NCBI GenBank assembly: GCA_009746045.1
Contig: RPFO01000022.1
Coordinates: forward strand, 1,986,660 to 2,031,659
Direction of reading: 5' to 3'
Source of the DNA: Mesostigma viride
Lineage: Eukaryota; Streptophyta; Mesostigmatophyceae; Mesostigmatales; Mesostigmataceae
Length of the DNA: 45,000 bases
The notes below the pieces were generated by a model that did not search any database, had not been told where the DNA came from, and saw only the letters and a program-made list of their open reading frames with translations. Positions 33,559 to 43,747 of the stretch are shown in pieces. The stretch's first letter is position 1, and each line of letters starts with the position of its first letter. The position numbers and the translations under genes are program-made.

Positions 33559-33576
33559 AATATATATATAGCTGGG

Positions 33577-34064
33577 GCCTCTCTTAGCCACGTGGCTGGG
33601 GCCTCCCTCACGGCAGGTTACACGGCGGACCGGGCGGAGCGGCCGCCGGGGCCAAGCTCCTGGCCTACGGCGACGTCGGGCACCATCGTGTGGTGCCCTT
33701 TGTCCTGGAGGAGTTGGGGCCATGGGGCCCCTGACCTCCGCCTTCTTCAAGGAGTGTTGCCGGCTCCGGGAGGACCGGCTGGACCTGGAGGGCCAGCGGG
33801 CCCCATGGTCGATCGGCGCGGACCTGGACGTCATATTGGCGTCAGCGCTTGTCGGTGGCGCTGACTCGGGCCATGGCTGACATCATGCTCCGCCGTACGC
33901 GGGCTGATTTTGCGGTGCAGCAGGGCTATTAGGTTCCTCCCGTTAGGCATTTCCATTGGTCTTATCGTAGTATAGAGCTTTGACATGGCTCTGTCTATAG
34001 GTTTATAGCTGGGCGTTTGCTTTGGTTTGAGTGATTTCACTCTGCTGTAAGTAATTATATTTTT
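33577..34064 (+). mobile_element. 5'-truncated RLE copy H
   Basis: It follows copy G directly, starts at CTCTTAGCCACGTGGC and ends with the 3' UTR before TATATAGCTGG (34068-34078). It shares with the copy at 37.66-38.43 kb an 8-bp insertion forming GCGGCCGC near 33640, so the two derive from one source. A 4-bp insertion makes CGATCG at 33809-33814. Confidence 0.9.
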
Positions 34065-34099
34065 AATATATATAGCTGGCCCGGCCAGCGATGCTCCTC

Positions 34100-34630
34100 C
34101 CACCAGAGTGTATTCATACGCGATACGCGTCGTACGCGGCCCGAGGTGTATAATGTATAATACGCGGTGTATAATGTATTACACGCTGATCGTACGCTAA
34201 CTCTTGAAAACCCCTTTTTTTGCATGTTTTTGAGGGTTCTTCAACATTCTGAGCAACCAAGCATGGTCTCCTGGTGTTTTTGCCATACCTTTTGCCTATA
34301 CATGACATATATAGCATGACATTGGCATTGCCATCACTACCTAGAAATACAAGCATAGTTTCTAACGGTCTAGATAACTTGATATCTTCTCTTCAAAATC
34401 GAGACAACAACTAAGTATCAATGCAGTATCGATCACTGAATTCACAACTCACTGGAAAGGAAAGTAAGTATGTAGAATTCAAGATATGCGTGCCCTACGT
34501 ACATTGAAGCGGCAGATAACCGTCTTCCAAAGATAGTAAAGAGAGCTTGGCCAACTGCCAAGCTGCCAATTAATGTAGAAGTGATAAGAACCATGGTGCC
34601 AGTGTTCGGAGATCAGCCTGCTTCTTGGCC
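34100..34630. other. Unidentified insertion within ORF1
   Basis: Compared with the ORF1 copy at 35.8-37.1 kb (minus), this stretch is extra. It contains GTGTATAATGTATAATACGC-type repeats at 34146-34190 and is AT-rich relative to its host. No coding motif was recognised and its ends were not defined. Confidence 0.4.
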
Positions 34631-35115
34631 TCTCTAGTTGCCTCACGCTCGACCTCCGCGAGGAGGCCGACATCACCAAGCGCAGCCACAATGTCATCGT
34701 CAAGCACTTCGACCAGCCGGCAGGTGAGACCTCGGAGTCTCTTGCCATAGCGTTTAAGCGCGACATTCTTACCCCCATGCAACTCACTGGTGAGCTGCGG
34801 ATGTCGGCTGTCCGCCTTCCCCGCGCGCAGCCCAAGGTAAGGCTGGCCCGGCTCCCATGCTCCTCACCTTTAAGTACATGGCAGATAAGCTGTCGTTTCT
34901 TAATTAAATGCCGCAAGAAGCTTTCAGGGACTTCCTACACACTGGACGACGACTTGACCCTGGCACAGCAACAGCAGCGACGGGAGCTATGGCCGACCTA
35001 CCTCCAGCTCTGGCAGAGCGCAGGGGGGAAACCGGTATACTGGAAGGGGGAGGTCATCCACGTCGACCACAAGCCCTGGCCGGCGCCCCCTGCCACCCCA
35101 GGAACCCCAGTCTAG

Positions 35116-35400
35116 GGAATATATAGCAGTAGTGTAGATATTAGTCAGGCAGCAGGCTTAGCCCAGCATGTGGCTTACGCCTACGCGCATATGTGCGCCT
35201 ATAATAGGACTCCCCATGGATCGATGATGCCGAGCTCTGCCTATGCAGACTTGCAGAGAGTTACTCTCTGCATGCTGAGAAGCCATGCCCTAGCCATTGT
35301 TTAGCCATGATGATCTTCCACCCCATGCCAGGCCTTTTGAGGTATGATACATCATGGTGATGCAGGTGCACTTCGTGCACCCAGACTATAGCTTGTGTAT
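35116..35400 (+). other. 3' UTR of the ORF1-only element
   Basis: Following the ORF1 stop, this stretch shares an inverted match with 35637-35682 (GCAGAGAGTtACTCTCTGC.. and GAGAAGCCATGCC). This is expected if it and the oppositely oriented ORF1 element have the same 3' UTR and lie tail to tail. Confidence 0.5.
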
Positions 35401-35837
35401 TATAATTATTTTTACTATGGAACATAACTCCGTTGGGAGTATATCAGTGTAGCACATATCCCTGAGAATGAGGGGTATATGGCTTTTAGTACACTCTGGG
35501 CTACTTCCTGCAAGGGTAGGGTGTAAACTAGTACACCTGCTTTGGGTGCACAAAAGTGCACTTGCACACCCCTATGTATTCTAGCACCTACCGAAAGGCG
35601 CTGACATAGGGGGGGAAGATCAGCATTGGCTAAACGAAGGCTAGGCATGGCTTCTCGGCAGAGAGTGACTCTCTGCATGGGCACGGCATAATTAAATAAA
35701 GCTAGGCATCATCTGGTGTGTGGCACATCATAGGCACACATGTGCATGATTAAATAATGCTAAGGCATCATCTGGTATAGGGTCTGTAGTAGGCGAACAT
35801 GTACAAGTCCACGGCTAGGCGTGACTATTCTACACTA
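35400..35837 (-). repeat. 3' UTR and 3' end module of the minus-strand ORF1 element
   Basis: On the minus strand the ORF1 frame ending near 35838 is followed by this non-coding stretch, which ends with the CTCCCAACGGAGTTATG module and an AT-rich tail at about 35400. The last ~190 bp match 10.94-11.11 kb. A duplicated block TAGGCATCATCTGGT occurs at 35703 and, with one extra base, at 35763. Confidence 0.55.
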
Positions 35838-37057
35838 CTACTGCTGTATTCCCCTAAGCTGGGGCGTCTGGAGGTGCTGGGGCCACGGGGGTCGCATGCC
35901 AGGGCTTGTGGCCGACGTAGCTGCATCATTGGTCGCCCCCTTCCAGTAAACAGGCTTCCCCGCCGCGGTCTCGATCCCGGAGCTGTATAGGTACTGTCGG
36001 CCATAGCTCCCGTCGATCGCCGTTGTTGCTCGGCTGCGCCACCGGGTCAAGTCGTCGTCCAAGGTGAAGGGAGTCTTCTCGAGCCGCTTGCGGCGTCTGC
36101 GAAAAGAAATCTTTTCCGATGGGCTCTTAAAGATGAGAAGAAGCGGAGGCGCCCCTGCCTTACCCCGCGCGCGCTGGGCGGCCATGCATGCAGCTTGATC
36201 TCACCAAGAAGGCCCATGCGATCAAGGATTTTGCTCTCAAACGCACGTGCAAGCTTCTCGGAATTCTCACCTTCCGCCATGTAGAAGTTCTTGACGATAA
36301 CGTTAAGGCTGCATGCACTTGCCGAGCTCGGCCTCCTCGCCGCGAGGAGGCCGAGCTCGGCAAGTGCAGCCTTAACGTTATCCTCATGGCGGAGGTCTGG
36401 ACCTCCGGCGGAGGTCCAGCGTCTGCCACTGGAGCTGTGCTGCGACGGCCGGCGGCGGAGGTGGTGGAGGTCATGTGCTGTCCGCCCAGGTCGGCCGGGA
36501 TGGGAGGAGCATCACCAGCCAGGCCAGCTGGCTTGGCGGCAATGTCCTTCACCGCCTGGGCGGTGAGGCCTGCTGCGGTGTTTTGCAAGCTAGCACCCAA
36601 TGGTGATGGCGTTGTCCTGGAGGCGCTTGTCCATGACGCGGAGCTGGGCAGTGATGGAGTCGGTGGAGGCGGTGTGTGTGGGGGGGGTGGAGGCGAGGAG
36701 GGCGGGCGGTGGCGGTGGGGATGGCGGGGAGCTCAGCAGCCAGCATGCAGCCCACAGCTGCCACAATGTCTTCTGCAGCGCTCGATGGAAGTCACGTGCT
36801 GTGAGAGGCCGGCTTCTTGAAGGTGGAGGAGGATCCTAAGCGCTCTGTCGACGACCTCGGGGTCCCCTCCCCCTTGCATGACCGAATCCACCTTCGAAGG
36901 TGGATTCGGTGGAAAAGAGGGCGGCGAGCTGAAGGCGCGGGCGGGACCAGCCAGGCAGGTGGTCAGGTCTGCGGCCATCAATTAACTCCGTTGCGGCAAT
37001 ACAGGCCGTCAAGGCCATTAATTGCGGAGGTGATGATGGGCGTGGAGGCGCTGGCAC
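35838..37057 (-). pseudogene. L1-type ORF1, second copy (minus)
   Basis: Frames from 37057 downward encode MALTACIAATEL, LTTCLAGPARAFSS, a helical region with HLQEAGLSQHVTSIERC, and then AGLTAQAVKDIAAKPAGLAG. They continue with ENSEKLARAFESKILDRMGL (RRM-like) and FRRRRKRLEKTPFTLDDDLT, ending with GKPVYWKG (C-terminal domain). It matches the plus-strand ORF1 at 31.9-35.1 kb. The frame is broken several times. A local inverted duplication (36298-36380) and a 4-bp TTAA/ATTA insertion (about 36980) are present. No RT follows. Confidence 0.75.
36298..36380. repeat. ~80-bp perfect-looking palindrome inside ORF1
   Basis: The arms AACGTTAAGGCTGC..CTCCTCG and CGAGGAG..GCAGCCTTAACGTT are inverted copies, differing by one 4-bp ATGC insertion in the left arm (36310-36316). 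They are centred on CGCCGCG at about 36340. A second, 30-bp palindrome ACCGAATCCACCTTC.. is at 36882-36911 and recurs at 44740. Confidence 0.85.
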
Positions 37058-37145
37058 AGGTCAAGAAGGGAGGCGTACGACCCATGCATAATCAAACACG
37101 AGCTCCAGTATCTGGACGGGATGGCATGTCTAATAAATAGCCGGG

Positions 37146-37585
37146 TCTGTCGACGTCAAATTAAGGTGGAAAATTTAACCTGTCGACCCTGTGTCGACGT
37201 CAAAGTCGCGCTCAGACCACACTAGGAACTCGGCTGAGAATTTTTTCTCAGATTTTTCTCAAAAAATTCTCAAATTTCTCAAAAATCTGAGAATATCTGA
37301 GAAAATCTGAGAAATTTCTGACAGTTTTCTGAGAAAACTGAGAAAAACTGAAAAAAACTGAGAAAAGCTGAGAAAAACTGAGGAAATTTCTCAGTTTTTT
37401 CTCGCTTTTCTCAGTTTTTTGAGAAAAACTGAGAAAATGCCTGAGAATGACTGAGAAAAACTGAGAAATTTTTCTCAGAATTCTCAGCGCCAGATTTCTC
37501 AGGGAAACCCAACGACCCGAGAAATTAAACTGAGAATTTAACCACAAGGACCCAAAAAACTGAGAAAAACGCAAGGACAAAAAAA
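37146..37585. repeat. CTGAGAAA array with interleaved inverted units
   Basis: CTGAGAAA(A) and its complement TTTCTCAG alternate through 37228-37580. The left border has two TGTCGACGTCAAA copies (37147 and 37192). The open minus frame here is only low-complexity Phe/Ser/Lys sequence and is not a gene. Confidence 0.8.
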
Positions 37586-37658
37586 AATTAGAAAACCACA
37601 CTACAAAACGCACCACATTGTCATGAGCATGGTAGACTTGATTAAATTAAATATATAT

Positions 37659-38431
37659 TAAAAAATTATAATTATACTTACAGCAGAGTGAAATCACTCA
37701 AACCAAAGCAAACGCCCAGCTATAAACCTATATACAGAGCCATGTCAAAGCTCTATACTACGATAAGACCAATGGAAACTCCTACTAACGGGAGGAACCT
37801 AATAGCCCTGCTGCCCCGCAAAATCAGCCCGCGTACGGCGGAGCATGATGTCAGCCATGGCCCGAGTCAGCGCCACCAACAAGCGCTGATATTCGACGCC
37901 AATATGACGTCCAGGTCCGCGCCGACCATGGGGCCCGCTGGCCCTCCAGGTCCAGCCGGTCCTCCCGGAGCCGGCAACACTCCTTGAAGAAGGCGGAGGT
38001 CAGGGGCCCCATGGCCCCAAACTTCTCCAGGACAAAGGGCACCACACGATGGTGTCCGACGTCGCCGTAGGCCAGGAGCTTGGCCCCGGCGGCCGCTCCG
38101 CCCGGTCCGCCGTGTAACCTGCCGTGAGGGAGGCCCCAGCCACGTGGCTAAGAGCCAAGGGCCGCGCCACCGAAACGTCAATAAGCAGATGCCGGCCACC
38201 CCCCTCAAAGTCCAGCACCACGATGTCAGGCCGGTGGTTGGGGGAATAGAAGGCAGCGCCATCCGCATCCTCGGACCGGATGTTCGCGTGCGCATGGGGG
38301 AAAACCGACCGAACCATGGCGAGCACCACCGTCAGGAGGACAGTGTGCAAATACAAATACTGTACCAATTCTGATTCTGTTGGCCCCCCATGCAGGCAAG
38401 GTATAGCGAGTCCCCGTGGGATCCAGCGGCA
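37659..38431 (-). mobile_element. 5'-truncated RLE copy beside the complete copy
   Basis: It lies between TTAAATATATAT copies at 37647-37658 and 38432-38443. It carries the 3' UTR and the endonuclease region. Insertions relative to the complete copy include CTA (37783), 7 bp near 37890, 8 bp forming GCGGCCGC at 38089-38096, CGCATG at 38290 and TGTAC at 38361. Confidence 0.9.
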
Positions 38432-38449
38432 TTAAATATATATTTTAAA

Positions 38450-38581
38450 AATATAATTACTTACAGCAGAGTGAAATCACTCAAACCAAAGCAAACGCCC
38501 AGCTATAAACCTATATACAGAGCCATGTCAAAGCTCTATACTACTACGATAAGACCAATGGAAACGCCTAACGGGAGGAAC
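38450..38581 (-). promoter_or_regulatory. 3' UTR with TGTAA poly(A)-like signal
   Basis: In element sense the 3' UTR ends CACTCTGCTGTAAGTAATTA then a short A/T run. TGTAA is the usual poly(A) signal of chlorophycean algae. The same end is present in all ten copies in the window that reach the 3' end (for example 20512, 21140, 33540 and 34046 on the plus strand). Confidence 0.55.
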
Positions 38582-41358
38582 CTAATAGCCCTGCTGCACC
38601 GCAAAATCAGCCCGCGTACGGCGGAGCATGATGTCCGCCATGGCCCGAGTCAGCGCCACCGACAAGCGCTGACGCCAATATGACGTCCAGGTCCGCGCCG
38701 ACCATGGGGCCCGCTGGCCCTCCAGGTCCAGCCGGTCCTCCCGGAGCCGGCAACACTCCTTGAAGAAGGCGGAGGTCAGGGGCCCCATGGCCCCAAACTC
38801 CTCCAGGACAAAGGGCACCACACGATGGTGCCCGACGTCGCCGTAGGCCAGGAGCTTGGCCCGCTCCGCCCGGTCCGCCGTGTAACCTGCCGTGAGGGAG
38901 GCCCCAGCCACGTGGCTAAGAGCCAAGGGCCGCGCCACCGAAACGTCAATAAGCAGATGCCGGCCACCCCCCTCAAAGTCCAGCACCACGATGTCAGGCC
39001 GGTGGTTGGGGGAATAGAAGGCAGCGCCATCCGCATCCTCGGACCGGATGTTCGCGTGGGGGAAAACCGACCGAATCATGGCGAGCACCACCGTCAGGAG
39101 GACAGTGTGCAAATACAAATACCAATTCTGATTCTGTTGGCCCCCCATGCAGGCAAGGTAGTGAGTCCCCGTGGGATCCAGCGGCTGCCCACAGCTACCA
39201 CAAGGCCGCCCGGCCGGAACAAGAGGCTGCGGGGCAAATAGCTGGTGCCGGAGCGCCACCGAGTAGTGGCTGGGAGCCAAGGCGAATGGGGGGGCCATGG
39301 GAAGAGCACGAAGGTACGCCGAGCCCACACTCCGCAAGGAAAGCGAGAACAGCCACGCACGTCCCTGGGCGTTGAGGTCCGCGAAAAGAGCAATCCAATC
39401 AGCCGTGTGCAGAATACCCGCGTAGGTTTTCTGGTGTTTATCGATGACGCGAGCAGGGAATGCGGCGGGAGATTGAACGGAGGCGACCGAGGGAGTGCCG
39501 CGAGGGAGGTGGCGCTGTACCGCCTGAGCGGCACGGACGGGAGAACAGGCCTGCTGGATCTCAGCATAGGCCTCCTGGATGGCGGTGACGAAGGGCAAAG
39601 GGCTGCTGGGGTCCAGGAGGTCAGGCGCTGCCGTTGCCAAAAGGGGCAGGAGCCGGCAGCTTTCCGCCCACGACTGAGCGACGGAGCCCAAAAAGGCTGC
39701 TGGGGCCAGCCGGGCGGCACGAGTCAGACCGCAGCCACCCATCCGTGCAGGCAGGGAGGCAATGCGAATAGCATGTGGCGGGAGGTCGGGGCCCGGGACC
39801 AGCTGCGCCAAGGCCGACTGGATGCGTTCGTCGTGGCCCTCGGCGGCCAGCCGGACCTGAGACGGAAGAGCGCCCCGGAGCCAGTGAACGACGCGAGGGT
39901 GAGCGCAAAACCACAGAAGCAGACCCTTGGTCTGCGAATCATGAAGGCGCGCAATCAAGGGCAGTACCTCAGTGCGTGCCTCGAGGGCGGCCCGCAGAGC
40001 ATCGATGACAAACGCGGGGTCGCCAACCGGAACGCCGAGGACATCCAACCCATGGAGGCGCTCGTCCCGGCCCAAGAGCTGGGGCGGAAAGCCGGAGCAA
40101 TCACCTTGGGGCGAGTACACCGCGCACTTGGCAAGGGTCAACTGGAGGTTGATGTCGGCCACCGCGGTCTGCAGTGCCAGCAGAGCCGCGGTGGTGTCCG
40201 GCACAGGGCCCAGCAGGTAGATATCATCCAAGTAGGCCTGAATAGCGACCGCCGGGTGGGCAGCATGGACCGCTTGGAGGCAACCCTGGAGGGGGGCGGC
40301 AAAGTACAGGGGTCCCAGGGGGTCCCCTTGCTGGGTGCCCGACCGCGACAGCAGGCCGCCGCGAGTGCCGTCCTCCATGATGTGAACCAGTTGGCCGGGC
40401 TGGCCGTAGCACACGGCTGTCCAAGCGTACAAGTCCTCGAAGGACTCCATGACGGCCGCAAACATGCTGGCGCGGGACAGACTGTTGAACGCGTTGTGGC
40501 AGTCGACCTTGACGACAGCGTGGGTGGGGTGGGCCTCGAGGTAGGCCTGCACCGAATGGATGAGGATATCCGCCCCGCCTGGAGTCGTCACCCCCAGCTG
40601 GGCCGCCACCGAGGTCTCACCCGCTGCGAGGGGCGGGCAGAAAAAGGCACGGAGCTCGGGCGCCTTTTGGCGGCAGATCACTTTGCCCACGAGCTTGCGG
40701 AGCACCTCACCGCAGGCGATCGGGCGCACCTTGCCCTCGGGGGGGGCAAGACACCCTTGAGCAGAGCGAGGAGGCGAGCGCCCGCTAACCACTCGCGCGC
40801 AGCGGGAGGAACGCGACCAGCCGCCAGGTCAATGAGGGTGTCAAAGAGAATGTCCTCGCCCCCATGCCCCACCAGGACCTCCAAGTGCTCGTAGCGCCAG
40901 CCCGACGGCCCGGTAGAGGAAGCCCGCGGGACCTCACGCATCACCTCCAGGAAGCAGTCGCGGTCCAGCCGGAGGGGGGCCGGCAGGGGGTCCGGCACGG
41001 GCAGCTGGAATCCGGGCTCCGCAGGGTGAAGAGCCTCCAAGGCCGCCAGGGTAGCCGCATTGGCGGGGGCGAGCTTGGCCATTTCCAAGCGGGTCATGGC
41101 CCGGCTGAGCTGCCCCTCGCGGACGAGGCGGATGACGTCGGCGGCCACCCGCTCGAAGTTGACCTCCCCCGACAGCCGGGCCGTGCGCGGGGGCGGCACG
41201 CCAAACAGCCCCTCCCAGTCCCCCTGCAGAAAGCGTCGGCAACGGGCAATAACCGCACCCTGGAGGCCGCGCACACCACGCCCGAGAGGGGTGAGGAGCA
41301 GGCGGGGGGTCACCATGTGCAGTTTAAAGCCCAGCGGGTCGTCCGGAGCGGCGTGCAT
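38582..41358 (-). pseudogene. ORF2 of the RLE element: reverse transcriptase, CCHC finger and restriction-like endonuclease
   Basis: ORF2 begins near the ATG at 41358, 37 bases after the ORF1 stop and in another frame. The N-terminal part (41358-40745) has ASSTGPSGWRYEHLEVLV and the REWLAGARLLALLKGVLPPP lead-in. After a frameshift in a C-run (8 Cs here, 9 in copy B at 19425) the frame stays open from 40792 to 38582. Within that frame, motif A is KVDCHNAFNS (Asp 97), motif B is SGTQQGDPLGPLYFA (151-165), motif C is YLDD (187-190), the CCHC finger is C531/C534/H544/C548, and the endonuclease has RPD (598-600) with Asp 616 in LIDVSVARP. This order is that of the R2/NeSL/CRE/Hero superclade with C-terminal PD-(D/E)XK-like nuclease, which nicks target DNA and primes reverse transcription there. 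The precise clade is not assigned. Confidence 0.85.
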
Positions 41359-41395
41359 GCGCCGGAGAGAAACGATTGCACATTGCGCGAAAAGG

Positions 41396-43747
41396 CTACG
41401 CGCGCGGTGGGGGAGGTCGGTCAGGGTAGACGTCGGGTTGATGGCGCATGCATCCCAGGGACCGTGTCAAGCCAACGCCAACTGGCCGAGTAGTCGGGCG
41501 GCGGGGGCTGGGAGCCGGGGGAGCCGAGGCGGGAGGGGGGGAGGGGGCCGGGACTGCTGGCCGGTTGAGGGGCCGTTGAGCAACACAGGCGCGCGCGTGC
41601 TGAGCGCGCCCGTGAATGGAGTACACCCGCTGGCAGTGAGCTTCCGGGCACCGGTAACAGCTCATGGCCTGCAGATCCGCCGCGCCGAGATCGGGGTGCA
41701 CAGCGCGAAGGTGCTGGCAGAGGAGGTTACGGTTGTGGAACACACCCGCACACGGGGACCCCGTGGGAAGCAGCACGGCACACCGGTGAAGGCCGTCGGC
41801 GGGCGCTGAGTGGCGGGGAGCGGCGCCAGCAAAGGCAGGACGTGGGGCCTGCGGCGTCTCCCCAGCCGGGCCGGCAGGCGCGCGCACCACGACCCGACCA
41901 GCGCCCGGCAGGCCCGCCGGGGCCACGGAGGAGGCAGTGCCCACCGGGGAGACCCCCAGCGGAGGGGGATCGAGAACGCCGGCGCCCCTCCCAGGGGGAC
42001 TCGCCAGCGCGCCCGCGACCACCCCAGGCCCCGGCAACGAGGCCGGGGGCGGAGGCCGAGGGGTCGGGGAGGCAGCTGGCCCCGGGGCCCGGTGGGGACC
42101 CGGCAGGGGACCCAGCGAGACCGGGGGCGGGCCGAGAGGAAGCGCAGTCCCAGGGGGCGGCACAACAGCCCGGCACAACGGGCAGCGCGGCACGGAGTGG
42201 AGCAAGCTGCGCGCGATGCACGCTTGATGGAATGTGTGGCCGCACGCGGGCAGGCGACACAAGCCATCCCCCGGCCGGAAGGGCTCAAGGCAGATGGCAC
42301 AGGAGCCCGACTCGGGGTCGTCCCCCTCCAGAAGGGACCGGACATGAGGGGGGGGCGGGTCCCAGCCGGCCTCCCAGCAACCCGGGAGGCGGCAATCTGG
42401 GCGCGCGAGAGGATGCCGACCGGTTGGTCAGCCGCGGGGTGCCATTCGTGCGGGATGCCTGCCAACTCCAGGATGTCGTGGAGGAAGGCAGAAACAGGCG
42501 TCCCCGCGGTTAGGGGCTGGGCGCGCCCGGCCGAGTCCACCAAGATGGCCTGGCCGCCCTGAACCGCGATGGGGGCCCCGAACTCCACACGCAGCATGGC
42601 GGCCTGCGCCAGGCTGAGGGAGGTGATGAGAAAGCCCCCACTGGCAACCGGGCCGGGAGGCGGGGCCTGGGCGTCCAAGAAGAGGCGAAGCTGCCGCGGG
42701 GACATGAGGCCCAGGTCGGCGCCGCCCGCGAGGTAGGCCGCCCGCACCGAGACCTGTGCGTCTCGAGCCACCGCCGTGACGAACTCGACCACCGCCTGAC
42801 CCACCCGCTCGTCCAGGGAAAGCAGCTCTTCCTGCCGGGCGGCCGGGAGATGCCACGGCAGCCGGCAGCCGGCGTGATATCCTTCCAAGACATACCCCCA
42901 AAGAGTCGAGGCCGTCACCGGGGGGCGGCGGAAAGAAATGTCGCCCGCACCTGCGCAACTAGGGCCAGGAAGGCCGGGGGCCTAGGGAGCGAGGGGAAGG
43001 CGGCCTGGAGCCCGACCGCGTCCAGCAACAAAGGGCAGTACGCCCAAGAAAAGGTGGCGCGGCCCACCACGCCGACAATGTGCGAGGGCGGCCACGAGGT
43101 GAACGCGTGGGCCCGGGGGCCGCCGTCCCACGCGGCAAGGACGGGGGTGGCGGCTGGGTGGCCAACCGCGGCCGGGGGAAGGGAGGCCAGAGCGTCGGGG
43201 AGCGAGGGGCCGGGGGCGGGCGCCGGGGTCGCCAGGCCCGCCGGGGGTCGGCCGGGCTCAGCCCAGGCGACAGCGCCGCGCCCCCGTCGGCGGGGCCAGG
43301 CGACGGGTGGGGCCCCGGGGCCGAGGGCGCCAGGGCCCGAGCAACGGCGGCCCCATCGGGCAGGCCACGGCCCGCCCCGAGGGCCTCGGCAGGGGGGCAC
43401 ACGGGGCAGGGGGCCGGAGCACCCAGCGGGGAGGGCAGCCCGGGGGCCCGCCGGGGGGGACAGCGCGGGCACGTCCAGGAGCCCGGCGGGACCCGGTAGA
43501 GCCGGGGAGTAAGACACTGCAAGTGCCACCCGGAATTGCAAGCATCACAAACTAACATGTGGTGCCCGCGGTGCCCGCTCCGGCAGACCTCGCAGACCAA
43601 GGAGGGGGAGACCGGGGCGCCCGAGCCCCCCGCAGCCGGGTCGCCCACCTCCGCAAGAAGGGCCGCAAGCCGAGAGGACCGCCGAGGCGCCAACCGGGGA
43701 GCGGGGGAGCCGTTGGGCGAAGGGGGTCGTGGGTCGTCCATGAACAA
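41396..43747 (-). pseudogene. ORF1 of the RLE element: PHD, RING-H2 and C2H2 fingers
   Basis: The start MFMDDPRPPS is at 43747. A PHD finger occupies residues 52-96 (C52, C55, C67, C70, H75, C78, C93, C96; C4HC3 spacing). It is followed by a proline-rich region. In other frames come SWPPSHIVGVVGRATFSWAY and LLLDAVGLQAAFPSL (about 43110-42985), then ELLSLDERVGQAVVEFVTAV and GLMSPRQLRLFLD to QPVGILSRAQIAA (42820-42390), a conserved but unrecognised domain. A RING-H2 finger (CAIC..CGHTFHQAC..CPLC) spans about 42300-42165. Two C2H2-like fingers (CAVLLPTGSPC..H..H and CPEAHC..H..H) span about 41800-41620. PHD fingers usually bind histone H3 tails and RING-H2 fingers usually act as E3 ubiquitin ligases. 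These roles are inferred here. At least three frameshifts are present. Copy B at 16.8-18.7 kb confirms the order from ELLSLDERV onward. Confidence 0.75.

Larger units (their letters stand above)
31875..35115 (+). pseudogene. L1-type ORF1, interrupted by stacked RLE copies
   Basis: The frame starts MASKRSTTQRSLAAAMSQ at 31875 and continues in shifting frames through FYGDYASLYNLCLHLHSIDR, a proline-rich region and TAGLTAQAVKDIAA (about 32640-32680). After the inserted copies (32694-34065) and a further unexplained segment (34100-34630) it resumes with REEADITKRSHNVIVKHFDQ and PAGETSESLAIAFKRDIL (RRM-like). It ends with KKLSGTSYTLDDDLT, ELWPTYLQLWQSAGGKPVYW and KGEVIHVDHKPW, with a stop at 35115. 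This is the ORF1 RNA-binding protein of an L1-type LINE. No ORF2 follows before the 3' UTR. TTAATTAA at 34904-34911 breaks the frame. Confidence 0.75.

Noticed and set aside
37248-37616. Minus-strand frame of 122 codons rich in Phe and Ser
   Set aside because: It is a translation of the CTGAGAAA array and has no independent support.
39245-40894. Open reading frame of 549 codons on the plus strand
   Set aside because: It is antisense to the RT/endonuclease frame of the complete retrotransposon. Its openness follows from the GC-rich third positions of the real frame, and no domain is recognisable in it.
42390-42900. Ulp1-like protease in ORF1
   Set aside because: The position would fit NeSL/Utopia elements, but no convincing His, Asp and Cys catalytic motifs could be identified.
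41810-43512. Several long plus-strand frames rich in Arg, Gly and Pro
   Set aside because: They are antisense shadows of ORF1 of the retrotransposon, with low-complexity content and no motif.
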